From Pseudoips prasinana (Eukaryota; Arthropoda; Insecta; Lepidoptera; Nolidae), in contig OX621251.1 of NCBI GenBank assembly GCA_951640165.1, positions 29,412,893-29,476,892 of the forward strand: 64,000 bases of DNA, in the 5' to 3' direction. Within the stretch, counting starts at the first letter, position 1; every line of letters begins with the position of its first letter. The position numbers and the translations under genes are program-made. The notes beneath the pieces are model-generated. The model ran no database searches and was not told the DNA's origin. It saw nothing but the letters and a program-made list of their open reading frames with translations. Below are positions 53,310 through 63,396 of this stretch, piece after piece.

Positions 53310-53604
53310 ACTTTTTTTAAAACATGGTGGAAATGCTCTTGTCGCACGTGGTGTGGGGCTCGACCCACTAAAACTACTTCGGCCTCACAGTGCTTATAGC
53401 GGGGGCTCTGGGTACTCTTGAACGATCTCGCCAGTACCTCCACTGTACACTGGGCGTCCGCGAGACCCGAGGAGGGGAGCGGCCTGAATACCTCCACCCC
53501 TCCCCAGTTCGCACAAGCGTGTTACCTGAGCTACAGCAGGTTACCTCTTCCCGGGACCGCTTATACAAAACGAGTGGAGTTCTTTTCCTCCAAACGCCAG
53601 CGGT
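53310..53604. other. GC-rich patch of unknown origin
   Basis: Markedly GC-rich (e.g. 'gaggaggggagcggcctgaa', 'ctccacccctccccagttcg') between AT-rich flanks. Open frames of about 80-90 codons exist on both strands because stops are rare at this composition, and none is recognisable. It could be a retroelement 5' leader or a host CpG-rich fragment. Confidence 0.4.
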
Positions 53605-54072
53605 CGCAGGGACGGCCACGGCGGCCGGTCTCAATGGAGCTTACGAAGACAATTTGGTAATTTCTTAGGACAAAATCCTGATTCCGGTAGCACAGATTCC
53701 CTTTTTTGATGAGGCAGGTGCAATGGCATTTAAAACTTTAATTTGGAGATATGAAGCCAACTGCGTAGGTCCTATTATAGTGCACAAGTGTGTGCGGAAT
53801 CACAAGGGCACTTTCTATTCCATCACTCCCATGATCTGATGGGACGACTAGCCACACAACCGGAATGACGTCAGATACAGAACCGACGGGTTTACTTTTG
53901 CTCTCCGAGACACGAGGTTATATTACCGCCAACTCCCAGACTTCGGACTGGTACTGATAGATTATTTACGGAAAAATCCCATTATCACTTTTTGCCTTGA
54001 CCCGGGATTTAAACCTAGAACCTCATTATCTGCGGTTGCGCATGATACCTTTAGACCAACGAGGCAGCCTAG
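53605..54072 (-). mobile_element. tRNA-derived SINE, family S3 (with inserted piece)
   Basis: The minus strand has the head 'gcctcgttggtctaaaggta' and 'ctaggtttaaatcccgggtc', body 'gggagttggcggtaatata', 'gcacacacttgtgcactata', and end 'gagaccggccgccgtggcc'. About 100 bp at 53640-53745 is not in the copy at 59682. Confidence 0.7.
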
Positions 54073-54179
54073 GGCTGTTTAAACTACGTATAACACTAAT
54101 AATGTAGGTAGCATAAAACGCTTCAATCTGCAAATGCCACTAAATAACTTGTAGATAAAAACTCAAAGGAAAGGTTTCT

Positions 54180-54358
54180 CGCAACCACGAACCGGAACCG
54201 GCGGCCAGACAGGCTAGACAAGATGGACCAATGATCTTGTGGGTCACTGGAAACCGCTGTATGCGAATAGCGCAAGACCGGGAATTGTGGAGATTATTTG
54301 GGGAGGCCTTTGTTCAGCTGTGGACTTCTTTCGGCTGATATGATGATGAAGAACTCAA
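54180..54358 (+). mobile_element. RTE LINE 3' end
   Basis: 'caaccacgaaccggaaccgg', 'tgatcttgtgggtcactgga', 'ggaggcctttgttcagctgt', 'ctttcggctgatatgatgat', matching 10755-10935 with small deletions. Confidence 0.8.
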
Positions 54359-54500
54359 AGTAAGAAATGCTAAATTTCATTATCCGGCGGCATTCAAACC
54401 TGCATCCATCCGGTATCTATCGTAAAATCTTTCATCGATTAGAGCATTTACTCTGGATCGGTGGATGGTACAAGATTTTCGGTAAACGAGTTAGCAAAAC

Positions 54501-54625
54501 ATGTATAGAATAGAATACTCTTTATTGTACACCATAAGAATACATAACTCATAGGATATTACATAAACAAGTTGTACAAAGGGCGGTCTTATCACATAAA
54601 GCGATCTCTTCCAGACAACCTTAGG
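54501..54625 (-). mobile_element. LINE 3' tail, family V
   Basis: 'tagaatagaatactctttat' then 'tgtacaccataagaataca', 'aagggcggtcttatcacata', 'gcgatctcttccagacaacc'. Confidence 0.75.
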
Positions 54626-54719
54626 ATGGATAGGAGCTGAACAATAACTGATAGCAATGTATATAGACTTAAATAATCATAACACCTTTTACTGACTATA
54701 GGGTCACAACAACTTGCTG

Positions 54720-54980
54720 TGTGGTTGACGGCAAAGAATATCGCCATCCCAATCCACTCCCCCACGGTATAAAGTGGATATCATTCGGCTAGTGCTAGCT
54801 AGTTGTAGGTTGGTTGAATATCGCCATATTCAACCAACCTACAACTAGCTAGCACTAGCCGAATGATATCCACTACTGGACAAAGCCGTTCCAAAAGATT
54901 TCCACAATAGAGTTGTGTGCATATTCGCTACGCTTGGCAGACGGGTTGGCGATCGCAGTATGATATTCATAGTACAGATG
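54720..54980. mobile_element. RTE-tailed SINE folded by a perfect hairpin
   Basis: Left part (54726-54773) is the SINE 5' end on the plus strand; right part (from about 54861) is the 3' half on the minus strand. They are joined by the hairpin at 54774-54873. Confidence 0.7.
54774..54873. repeat. Perfect hairpin, 48-bp arms, 4-nt loop
   Basis: Arms 54774-54821 and 54826-54873, loop 'cgcc'. No mismatch over 48 pairs. The word 'gaatatcgccat' spans the turn and also occurs at 54737-54748, a candidate switch point. Confidence 0.95.
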
Positions 54981-55010
54981 CCAGCACATCTAGCTACCCC
55001 AATCTGTCAC
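54978..55010 (+). mobile_element. MITE family A, left-end fragment
   Basis: 'agatgccagcacatctagct' then 'accccaatctgtca'. Confidence 0.6.
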
Positions 55011-55227
55011 GTTAATACAGTTCTATTCCAAACTAGAACTGCGAATCCTGGTATTTCACGAAAATATACGAGGAAACAGCTGTGTGAAGATGACAAAAGG
55101 AAACAGTTGTGAGGTTCTACTTCTGAATAGAACTGGATACCTGGTACTAATCGGAACTAGAACTAGAAAATCCGGTGCATTAATAAACCCCAATACGGCA
55201 TCCTCCAATAATTTAACACGAAGTTAG

Positions 55228-55369
55228 AGACGTCAGCACATCTACCCCAGCTACCCCAATCTGTCAAATTTCTTTTATAGATTTTCAACTTTGTCACATA
55301 AGCATAAGGTTTACTTTCAATTGGGGAAATTCGACAGATTGGGGTAGCTCGATGTGCTGGTGTCTGTAC
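55228..55369. mobile_element. MITE family A (complete core)
   Basis: Inverted ends 'ccagctaccccaatctgtca' and 'cgacagattggggtagctc' with closing 'tgtctgtac'. The core 'tagattttcaactttgtcac' is shared with 24755 and 36469. Confidence 0.8.
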
Positions 55370-55377
55370 ACAAAGAG

Positions 55378-55500
55378 ACGTCTTGTGTACTATGATCAAC
55401 ACACTGCGATTGACATCCGAGCTGCTAAGCGTGGTGATTATGGCATATTCCTTCATTCATGAGGGAAGCTCCTCTTTAAGAGTGGACGTCAATTGATGAC
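55378..55500 (+). mobile_element. RTE-tailed SINE, 3' part
   Basis: 'ctgctaagcgtggtgattat', 'gagggaagctcctctttaa', 'gagtggacgtcaattgatga'. Confidence 0.55.
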
Positions 55501-55681
55501 GTCATGACTGATTTATTTTACTAGACAACTAGACCGGGAGTCCAGTTCACCTCTATAGAGTATTTTCGTGACATTAAACTGTTATGAATACATCGGAAAA
55601 AGTATAATTATGTCTTTTTAATTTCAGTTGTCTATTATCTAAGAGCTTTCTGTATATTGTATGTATATATCATATACGGGC

Positions 55682-55918
55682 CTGATGGAATGTTTGGCAA
55701 ATGCTTGCTTTTCACGCCGGAGGTTTTGGGTTCGATTCCTACCCAGGACAGATATTGTCCACATAAACATGTCTGTATGTCCTGAGTCTGGGTGTAATTT
55801 ATCTATACAAATATGTATTAACAAAATAAAAGTAGTATATGTAGTAAATCAGTTATCAGGTTTCCATAGCTCTGCATAGTTTGGGATCAGATGGCCGTGT
55901 AATAATGTCCCTGGATAT
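55682..55918 (+). mobile_element. tRNA-derived SINE, family S2
   Basis: 'ggaatgtttggcaaatgctt', 'cacgccggaggttttgggtt', 'cgattcctacccaggacag' (B box) and body 'ctgagtctgggtgtaattt', ending 'gggatcagatggccgtgtaa'. Confidence 0.8.
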
Positions 55919-55972
55919 TATTATTATATTAAGAAAAAATATCATATTTTTACTCGGTCGTAATTTCCATAC

Positions 55973-56043
55973 TAAAAGCTTTGCTTAGTTTGGTCTAGGT
56001 GGCGCTGTGTGCGCCACCTAGACCAAACTAAGCAAAGCTTTTA
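55973..56043. repeat. Perfect hairpin, 33-bp arms, 5-nt loop
   Basis: Arms 55973-56005 and 56011-56043 ('taaaagctttgcttagtttg' outward to 'ggtggcgc'), loop 'tgtgt'. The left arm resembles the tail of SINE S2. Confidence 0.95.
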
Positions 56044-56139
56044 TTATTAAACTAAGCTGTTGCGAAATCTGTTATTTCTTTATAAGGACGAACATTTTGG
56101 TTCAAATCGATTTATAGTTATAACGAATAGTTGAAGCCG

Positions 56140-56189
56140 GTTCTATGTATTTTTTATTATTATTTACATTAATAAAAAATACATAGAAC
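56140..56189. repeat. Hairpin, 20-bp arms, 10-nt loop
   Basis: 'gttctatgtattttttatta' - 10 nt - exact complement, ending just upstream of the RTE-like LINE. Confidence 0.95.
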
Positions 56190-56199
56190 TAAGGATATT

Positions 56200-57990
56200 C
56201 AGACGAACATTAAGTTTTTCTGGAAATCCGTTAGATCAGTAAGAGGCATAACTCAAACCTCAGAACTGATATCCATACGAGAGAAATATAGTGAAAGGGG
56301 AAGAATGCGTGTTAAAACGTTGGAAGGAGTATTTTGAAAGTTTGTATGAAAGAGGTGTAACAGAGAGTTAACTCAGTTCACTAAGTATAGACAAGAACAA
56401 ATGTAAAGATGACATTGGTATGGATGAGATTGTGAAAGCTTTTAAGGGTATGAAATCAGGTAAGTCACCAGGGTATGACAGGATAACTTCCGAGCTGCTG
56501 AAGGCTGGACATGGCGTCATAGCGAGTCAGCTGTGCAACATTTTCAATTTATGCTATACCACCGGCCAAGTGCCAAGTGATTGGTGCAAGGCTGTCACCT
56601 CTTTACAAAGGGAAAGGCTCACGGCAAGACTGTAAAAACTATAGGGGCATTAGTCTGCTCAGCGTCGTTGGTAAGTTGTATGCAAAAGTATTGGTTGAAA
56701 GAATTGTGAAAGAAACCGATGCGAAAATATGGGATGCACAGGCGGGTTTTCGGAAAGGAATGGGATGCACGGATCAGGTCTTTTCTCTGCGAAGCATAGT
56801 AGAGAAGTTTTTGGGAAAAAACCAAAAGGTTTACTGTGGCTTCGTAGACTTAGAAAAGGCCTACGATAGAGTGTTGAGGAGTGAACTATGGTCGGTACTG
56901 TCCATGTATGGTTTGAACGACAACCTTGTTCAAGCACTGAAATCTCTTTATAGGGATTCCAGAGCTTGCGTGAGGATTAACGGGTCATACACCGAGTGGT
57001 TTAACATCCAAAAGGGTGTTAGACAGGGATGTGTAGCGTCACCGTGGTTGTTTAACCTATTCATGGATAGCTGTTTAAAAGATTTGAAAGAAAGTGAATG
57101 CGGTGTAAGGATGAATGAGTTACTTATCAAATGTCTGCTTTACGCTGATGATCAAGTTTTACTTGCATCATCGGCGGACGAGTTGCAGGTGATGGTAACA
57201 AGTATGCATGAATCTTTTGAAAGGAAAGGGATGAAAATGAATGTAGGTAAGACGAAAGTAATGGTATTTGAGAGGGATGAATACACGACAGCGTGTGATA
57301 TTGTGATTGGAGGAGAGAAAGTCGAACAGGTGAATGAGTTTGTATATTTGGGAACTTTGTTTACGAGAGATGGGAAATATGAAAAAGATATTGTTAGAAG
57401 AGTAAATGCGGGGAACAGAGTGAATGGGGCACTACACGCCTTTATGAGTAGCCGGCAAGTATCAAAGAAGGCTCGACTAGCCGTGCACGATGGAGTGTTA
57501 GTGCCAACTTTAATGTATGGAAGTGAAAGTTGGGTATGGCAGAAAAAGAATGAAAGTAAAATAAATGCAGTGGAAATGAGAGCTCTGAGAAGTATGTGTG
57601 GTGTGACTTTGAGAGACAGAATTCGAAATACTGATGTAAGAGAGCGTTGTGGTGTGAAAGAGGATGTAGTCACAAAGATTGAAAAAGGCATGCTGAGATG
57701 GTTTGGCCATTTAGAAAGGATGAATGAAAGAAGATTGACAAAAGAAGTATACCTGGCCTGTGTGAATGGAACAACCGGAAGGGGAAGACCACGTCGAACA
57801 TTCTCTGACCAAATTGGAGATGTTCTCAAGAAAGGGCAGGTCAGAAGTACCCTAAACCGGCGAGCATGTATGAAGAATATAATGACAGTAATCGAGGCAA
57901 AAGAAGTATGCAAAGATCGTGACAAATAGAAATCCGTTGTCTCTGCCTACCCCTCTGGGAAACAGGCGTGAGTCTATGTATGTATGTATT
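56200..57990 (+). mobile_element. 5'-truncated RTE-like LINE, family P
   Basis: From a broken region before the reverse transcriptase to a 3' tail of (TATG)n ('gtctatgtatgtatgtattt'). ORF2 ends at 57929 and about 50 bp of 3' leader follows. Second copy at 43902. Confidence 0.85.
56420..57929 (+). pseudogene. RTE-like LINE reverse transcriptase (one frameshift)
   Basis: The N-terminal fingers 'MKSGKSPGYDRITSELLKAG' (56447-56506) are in one frame. A single-base loss near 56600 moves to the frame of 56577-57929, which reads '[20 protein letters not shown]', '[20 protein letters not shown]', '[16 protein letters not shown]', '[19 protein letters not shown]' and catalytic YADD in '[14 protein letters not shown]', then thumb and C-terminus to '[20 protein letters not shown]'. 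Upstream of 56420 further coding traces ('LKRWKEYFESLYERGV') are out of frame with a stop. The endonuclease is absent. It makes DNA from element RNA in living copies; this one is dead but little diverged. Confidence 0.85.
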
Positions 57991-59125
57991 TACATTAATA
58001 ATTATTTCTAGAAACAAAATTATTAATCTCCAAGTTAAAGTTTTAAATTGATGTGACGATCTCCATGGTCGTGCAGTCGTTCGTTCAATCGAACATTTAA
58101 AAAGAAATATTTAAAAAGAAATTTTGAATGATTCGAATTATCTGTCAGACAGAACTCTAGTAGTTAGTTATCAATGGTGTTTATAACAATCTATAGTAAA
58201 AGTAAACAGAATATAATCACAAATTTCAATTGACATTGGCGAAATTGTGGTGGTGAACCCACAAGTGCCACAAATAAGAGTTGAAGTTGAAGTTGACGTA
58301 TTTTATTTATCATTGCACCTGCCTCATCGAAAAAGGACATTTGTATTACCGAAATCCGGATTTTGTTCATGTTAAATATTCATGTTCAATCATTTGTTAT
58401 GTTAAATATTCGGAAATGATACTGAGTGGAAGTCTTACGAAGAATCACGCATCTTTATCATAACATAAAAGAAATATTATGAAATAAACTTTTCGCGAAA
58501 TTACTTGTAACTCCAACCGGTACTATGGCCTTGAATAGAAATGAGGCAGAATATATTTTTTCTAATAATTTTAACGATCCCATCCAAAACTTTGCTACAC
58601 TCAATTTATTTCTTACAAAATTACTAAAATATATTTATTATAACTTCAAACTTTGTACTGGCAAAAGTTAGAAGAGAAGATGCGCTCAAAGAAAAATGTT
58701 TTTAAGCAGTATTCAATTAGAAGTTATATTCCTTTGTTTGTGCAATGATGTCCTGTCAGCCAGTTGGCCGTATTTTTTCTTTTTTAAATGATGATGTAAA
58801 GCTATGAATTTATGCTAGTCTCGAGACGTCAGAGCAATTTTCTTTGTCGAGTGTTGGCTGTTGGCTTCAAGGATTTGGGTTCTGTCGAACAACTGTAACT
58901 GTGTTAAATGTAGCGTATTTTATTAACGCATGTGATTTTATTTGTTTGATATGTGATGGTTCAGAAAGTGATATGACGTATATTTGGATGAATATGAATT
59001 GTTTTGTGGGCTTAGTATTCGTCAACAAGTTCTAACAAAAATATGATTATATAATTTTACTTTTGTATGTAAATCCATTGTCTGGGTTATCATTGGATAG
59101 ATTTTAGGATAGGATATGATCCAGG
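57991..59125. other. Unassigned DNA, about 1.1 kb
   Basis: 'agttgaagttgaagttgacg' at 58278 resembles the tail of the family D LINE (45495). Otherwise nothing recognised. Confidence 0.4.
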
Positions 59126-59129
59126 TTTT

Positions 59130-59260
59130 TTGACTACACGTGTGGATCAGCGGCTAAGACAGTCGCCGAGGCGCTTCGTGTCACGGGTTCGAGTCCCACA
59201 CGGGTCAGCTATTTGTGTGACCCACAAATAGTAATTCTGAGTCTGGATGTAATTTGTGAA
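59130..59260 (+). mobile_element. tRNA-derived SINE, family S1
   Basis: 'cacgtgtggatcagcggcta' (A box), 'tcacgggttcgagtcccaca' (B box), 'gctatttgtgtgacccacaa', 'tgagtctggatgtaatttg', then an A run. Confidence 0.85.
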
Positions 59261-59343
59261 AAAAAAAACTTGTGTGTACTTATGTACACGCGTTAGAAGT
59301 TTTACTTCTTAATATACAACTTGAACATAGTTATCAATTTTCA

Positions 59344-59500
59344 TACCACCTAGAACTAACGTCATGCTGTTATTTTTACGATGCGCGCGCACGATGCGCG
59401 CGCATCGTAAAAATTCACTCTCATACCACCTAGAACTAACTTCATGCTGTTAAATTTATTGGTGTCGGTGTGCGCGCGCATCGTAAAAATTCACTCTCAT
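59344..59500. repeat. Local direct repeat with CG-alternating hairpin
   Basis: 'ataccacctagaactaac' and 'tcatgctgtta' occur twice, about 79 bp apart. A perfect hairpin (59373-59391 and 59395-59413, loop 'cga') contains 'gcgcgcgc', and a third copy of 'gcgcgcgcatcgtaaaaatt' follows at 59471. Alternating GC is a potential Z-DNA former. Confidence 0.9.
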
Positions 59501-59681
59501 CATTTTTCTCCATCGCGCCAAAAGAAGTATAACTTCAAAAAAACTTTAATCTATTATTTTCAATAACTTAATAAACACGCCTAAACACATTTCTACATCA
59601 ATTAAAACTTAATTGTTATAGAAGTGTGTATGAGAGTGTTATGATTTAATAATAGTAATAGTGTCCTTCCAACAAAATTTC

Positions 59682-60022
59682 GGCCACGGCGGCCAGTCTC
59701 AATGGAGACTAGCCATTGGCGCGGGACATATTATAGTGCACAAGTGTGTGCGAGAACACAAGGGCACTTTCTATTGCATTACTCTCATGATCCGATGGGA
59801 CGACCGGAAAGAGGTCAGGTAACGGACCAACGACTTTATCTGCTCTCCGAGGCACGGGGGTATAATACCGCCAACTCCTAGACTTCGGGCTGATACTGAG
59901 AAATTTTTCTTTTCACAGACAAGTCTCAAAATCACTTTTAGCCCGACCCGGGATTTGAACCCAGGACCACGTTTTCTGCGGATGAACACGCTACCGCTAG
60001 AGGCTAGTCAAACGAGGATTTA
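59682..60022 (-). mobile_element. tRNA-derived SINE, family S3 (best copy)
   Basis: The minus strand has head 'tagcctctagcggtagcgtg' (A box) and 'gtcctgggttcaaatcccgg' (B box), body 'gtctaggagttggcggtatt', 'cgcacacacttgtgcactat', end 'ctggccgccgtggccgaaa'. Confidence 0.85.
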
Positions 60023-60035
60023 TAATAGTTTAAAA

Positions 60036-60191
60036 TCCTATTAATATTATAAATGCGAAAGTTTGTGAGTATGGATGGATGTATATTACTCTTTCAAGCA
60101 AAAACTACCGAATGGATTTTGATGAAACCTTGTAGTAATATAGCTTCTATATCCGAATAACGCATAGGCTATAATTGATAAAGTTTAACGT
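60036..60191 (+). mobile_element. Helitron-like element, 3' truncated
   Basis: Starts TCCTATTAATATTATAAATG after A and runs to 'tgataaagtttaacg', then joins BEL/Pao sequence directly. The CTAG end is missing. Confidence 0.75.
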
Positions 60192-60193
60192 TT

Positions 60194-60817
60194 AAAGACA
60201 TTGCAGCTGCCCTTGCAAATTCTCAAACCGAATGGCACTTTATTCCTCCCCATGCTCCAAACTTTGGTGCCTTGTGGGAAGCAGGAGTAAAAGGTGTAAA
60301 ATATAATTTGAAGCGCGTCATCGGTGACTCCACTTTGACGTTCGAAGAGCTGACCACGGTTCTTTCTCAAATTGAGGCATGCCTAAATTCTAGGCCCTTG
60401 TCTCAGGGTAGTAGCGACCCAGAGGACCCTGTACCTTTAACTCCTGTCCATTTTTTGGTCGGTCACCCATTGGTGATGGTACCCGACTACAATTACGAGA
60501 ATGCCACAATTAGTAGTTTACGCAGATGGCAGTTGGTTCAACGTGTGGTGCAGCACTTCTGGCGTAGATGGAAACAGGAATATTTAACGCAGTTTTTCCA
60601 AAGAAATAAATGGAACGTTCGTAACACTGATTACAAAATAGGTGATGTAGTGTTAATAAAAGAAGACAACTTACCTCCAGCTAAATGGTTATATGGTAGA
60701 ATTATTCAGCTGCATCCGGGAAAAGATAGCTTGACTCGCGTTGTGACTATTCGTTGTAAGGGCACTATGATTAAACGTCCAATTTCAAAATTGTGTTTTC
60801 TTCCTGTTACCGAATAA
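60194..60817 (+). pseudogene. BEL/Pao-type integrase C-terminal region (gag-pol 3' end)
   Basis: An open frame of about 207 codons without a start of its own. It begins within the integrase core after the first catalytic residues: 'WHFIPPHAPNFGALWEAGVK' is the segment carrying the third acidic residue (E of ...LWEAGVK) in Pao-group integrases. It continues 'LSQIEACLNSRPLSQ', 'LTPVHFLVGHPLV', 'WQLVQRVVQHFWRRWKQEYL' and the C-terminal module 'GDVVLIKEDNLPPAKWLYGR' typical of BEL/Pao polyproteins. It integrates LTR-element DNA in intact copies. Everything upstream (gag, protease, reverse transcriptase) is missing; a Helitron fragment abuts it at 60191. Confidence 0.9.
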
Positions 60818-61222
60818 GCCACAGGTTGTAAAAATCGTAAGCATTTATTTTGTATTAAGATTTGTATGTTACTTATGTTGCACTTTGTTTCGATTTTTTA
60901 TTACCGTGTGTCAAATTATATTTTGTATATAATTTAAGACTTTGTGTTTGATGGCGTTCAAACGAACCCAATGTTATGAAAATGTTTCACTTGTATGTTT
61001 GTTAGTTTACTTTGTCACATAGATAAACTTTAGTTGTATTTGTCATGTTTGATTGGAACCATAACTGTCAACTATACTGCATTCCTATGAAATGAAGCTG
61101 CCTTCTATTTAGTGTGTTCACTATTTTGTTTAATTTTTTATACAGTCCATTGTTCTTGTAGTTGCTAAGTTTGTTCATGGTGGGCGGTACTAAAAGGAAC
61201 ATATTCCTTTTGGTGGGCGGAA
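60818..61222 (+). other. BEL/Pao 3' untranslated region and polypurine tract
   Basis: Noncoding DNA following the stop, ending in 'ttggtgggcgga' (61210-61221), a plausible polypurine tract. 'ggtgggcgg' is also present at 61179, and 'aaaaggaacatattcctttt' (61193-61212) is a palindrome between the two. Confidence 0.5.
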
Positions 61223-61500
61223 TGTTCAAGTTAGAAATAATTAATAGGTAGCAAATACAATGTACGTAAATTTAGTTACCGTGTTTGCCCCTAGATGGCC
61301 GTACCGTAGAAATAGATCGCGGTATGGTTTGGTTCACAAAATATAGCTATATAGGTTTTGATTATTTTGTACAGCGTTTTATTTGAGTATCACAAGCTTC
61401 AAGGCACCTTGTACCGATATTGTACAATTAGTGTATTTTTATAATTGGTCCTTGTTGGCCTTTAATTTAATATATCCTGGACTCCTCAACTCAAAGAAAC
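61223..61500 (+). repeat. Possible 3' LTR of the BEL/Pao element (truncated)
   Basis: Starts TGTTCAAG directly after the purine-rich tract, as BEL/Pao LTRs do. It is cut by the LINE beginning at about 61501. No second LTR is present for comparison. Confidence 0.4.
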
Positions 61501-61501
61501 T

Positions 61502-62053
61502 AGCAGGAAACTGTTTGCGTCTTCTGCGGCCCTAAGACGTCTTCGTAACTTTCTGCCGATTGCCACCAAAACTGCACTTGCCCAATCTCTTCTCCTTCCA
61601 ATCCTTGACTATGCTGATGCCAGTTATCTCGATATCACGGAGGACCAACTAGATAAACTTGAGCAGCTCCAGAATTTCTGTATACGTTTCATATTTGGTT
61701 TACGGAAATATGATCATGTCTCTGAATTTCGTACTAAACTCAAGTGGCTTCCTATACGCCTTCGCCGGAATACACACATTCTTTCTCTTCTGTATAATAT
61801 TTTATTCAATCCTAATACACCAAATTACCTTAAGGATCGCTTCCAGTTCTTAAAGGAGACGCATGCACGAAGTTTGAGATCATCAGAAAACTTACGCCTT
61901 AAAATACCAATGCATTCCACTACATTTTATGATAAATCCTTTACCGTGCAAGCTGCTCGTCTGTGGAATGCATTGCCTGTGTCAGTAACACGAGCCCAGT
62001 CACTTCCTCTGTTTAAAAAACTCTTAAAAGAATATTATCTAACAACACTCTGA
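61502..62053 (+). pseudogene. LINE ORF2 C-terminal domain (family V)
   Basis: 184 codons without an in-frame start, easily missed for that reason. Frame: 'LLLPILDYADASYLDITEDQ', 'NFCIRFIFGLRKYDHVSEFR', 'LKWLPIRLRRNTHILSLLYN', 'LKDRFQFLKETHARSLRSSE', 'FTVQAARLWNALPVSVTRAQ', ending 'FKKLLKEYYLTTL' and TGA. The LDYAD.....L.kLqn..iRfi pattern and the aarlWNaLP motif are typical of jockey-superfamily C-termini. Truncated upstream of here, so non-functional. Confidence 0.85.
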
Positions 62054-62414
62054 ACGCCATTTTGTGTATTTATGTATGTTTGTATTCATATGTATATATA
62101 CACATATATAATTATAATTATTTATTTATATATATATATATTTATTTATTTATATTATTTTATTGACTTCGTAATATTCAAATAAATTTTCTGCTATTGA
62201 ATGTACCTTCGGTATATTCATTCATCTTTTGTTCTGTACACCACCTACTACCCCCGTCTTTCTATTCACTAACAGTTCTGGTCCATTCATCGGTTGCCTG
62301 GAAGAGATCGCTTTTAGCGATAAGGCCGCCACTTGTACTATTTCCATTTTAATGTAATTTTTTACTCTAAGTTTATGTCTTTGGTGTGCAATAAAGAGTT
62401 ATCTATCTATCTAA
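61502..62414 (+). mobile_element. 5'-truncated LINE, family V
   Basis: ORF2 end, then a 3' leader with AT-dinucleotide stretches, 'ggttgcctggaagagatcgc', 'gtgtgcaataaagagttat' and a (CTAT)n tail. Tails of the same family lie at 1625, 24105, 27622 and 54501. Confidence 0.85.
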
Positions 62415-62496
62415 ATAATAATCATACAAATTATTTCTGTGTAAAAGATGGAGAAGGAAAATTTTATCAAATCCCATTCATACGAATTGTGGATAA

Positions 62497-62788
62497 TCTA
62501 TACATATAATAAAATCGTAGGAAAGTCGAAACTGTACATTGAATATTTTTGTAAATGATACTTGGGGCGTGATCTACAATATATATCCAAGCCAAAATTA
62601 TAGTTTTTAAAATTTGTGTCCAGGATAAACTCAAAAAGTACAGCATGGGTTTACTTGAAATTTTGCATGAATATTACTAAGAGGTCGGGTCAACATATAG
62701 GCTATATATTATCACGCTATCACCTACAGGGGATGAGCTGTGATAATTTATAAAATATTACGCGGGTAATACCGTGGGGCACAGTTAG
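62497..62788 (+). mobile_element. Helitron-like element, variant 2
   Basis: Starts TCTATACATATAATAAAATC after A and ends 'cgtggggcacagttag' before T (CTAG decayed to TTAG). Confidence 0.8.
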
Positions 62789-62815
62789 TTGCCAATAAAA
62801 ACGATACCGTTGAAA

Positions 62816-63067
62816 ACCCCACTCAGATAATATGTAGTAAAATATAAATTTCAATAATTAAACTTAAAAATAATCTCCTTGACAATAACTTAATACAAGC
62901 TAGCTAAATATTACTACTATTATAAAATAAATTTTATAAATGTTTTAACAATCCGTGTACATAAATATCTATAATAAGTAACTAGAAATAATCACTGTAT
63001 TACTACAAACATGTTCCGACTATTTACAAGCGCTTTTTTAAAGTCTACGTGAATAAAATCGTTTTTT
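62816..63067 (+). mobile_element. LINE 3'-end repeat, family U
   Basis: 'acaagctagctaaatattac', 'actgtattactacaaacatg', 'aagtctacgtgaataaaatc', T-rich end. It sits between two Helitrons. Confidence 0.8.
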
Positions 63068-63079
63068 ATTTATTATTGA

Positions 63080-63396
63080 CTAGCTGTGCCCTGCGGTTTT
63101 ACCCGCGTTTCTATAAATTTTCACAGGTCCTCCCCCGTAGATTATAGCGTGATAATATGTAGCCTATATGTTGACCCGACCTCTTAGAAATTTTCCTGCA
63201 AAATTTGAAGTAAATCCATGCAGTACTTTTTGAGTTTAGCCCGGACATACATACAGACAAACAGATAAATAGACAAAAATTCTAAAGACTATATTTTTGG
63301 CTTCGATATCGGTAGAAGATCACGCTCCAGGTATCCTTTTTAAAAAATATTCAATGTACAGTTTTGACTTTCCTACGATTTTATTATATTTATAGA
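63080..63396 (-). mobile_element. Helitron-like element, variant 2 (clean ends)
   Basis: The minus strand starts TCTATAAATATAATAAAATC and ends 'aacgcgggtaaaaccgcagg', GCACAGCTAG before T. Confidence 0.85.

Noticed and set aside
53374..53668. GC-rich open frames on both strands as host exons
   Set aside because: Frames overlap in all phases because of base composition; no splice context or family motif was recognised.
57152..57925. 257-codon minus-strand frame
   Set aside because: Exact antisense of the RTE-like reverse transcriptase; serine/phenylalanine-rich composition typical of a shadow frame.
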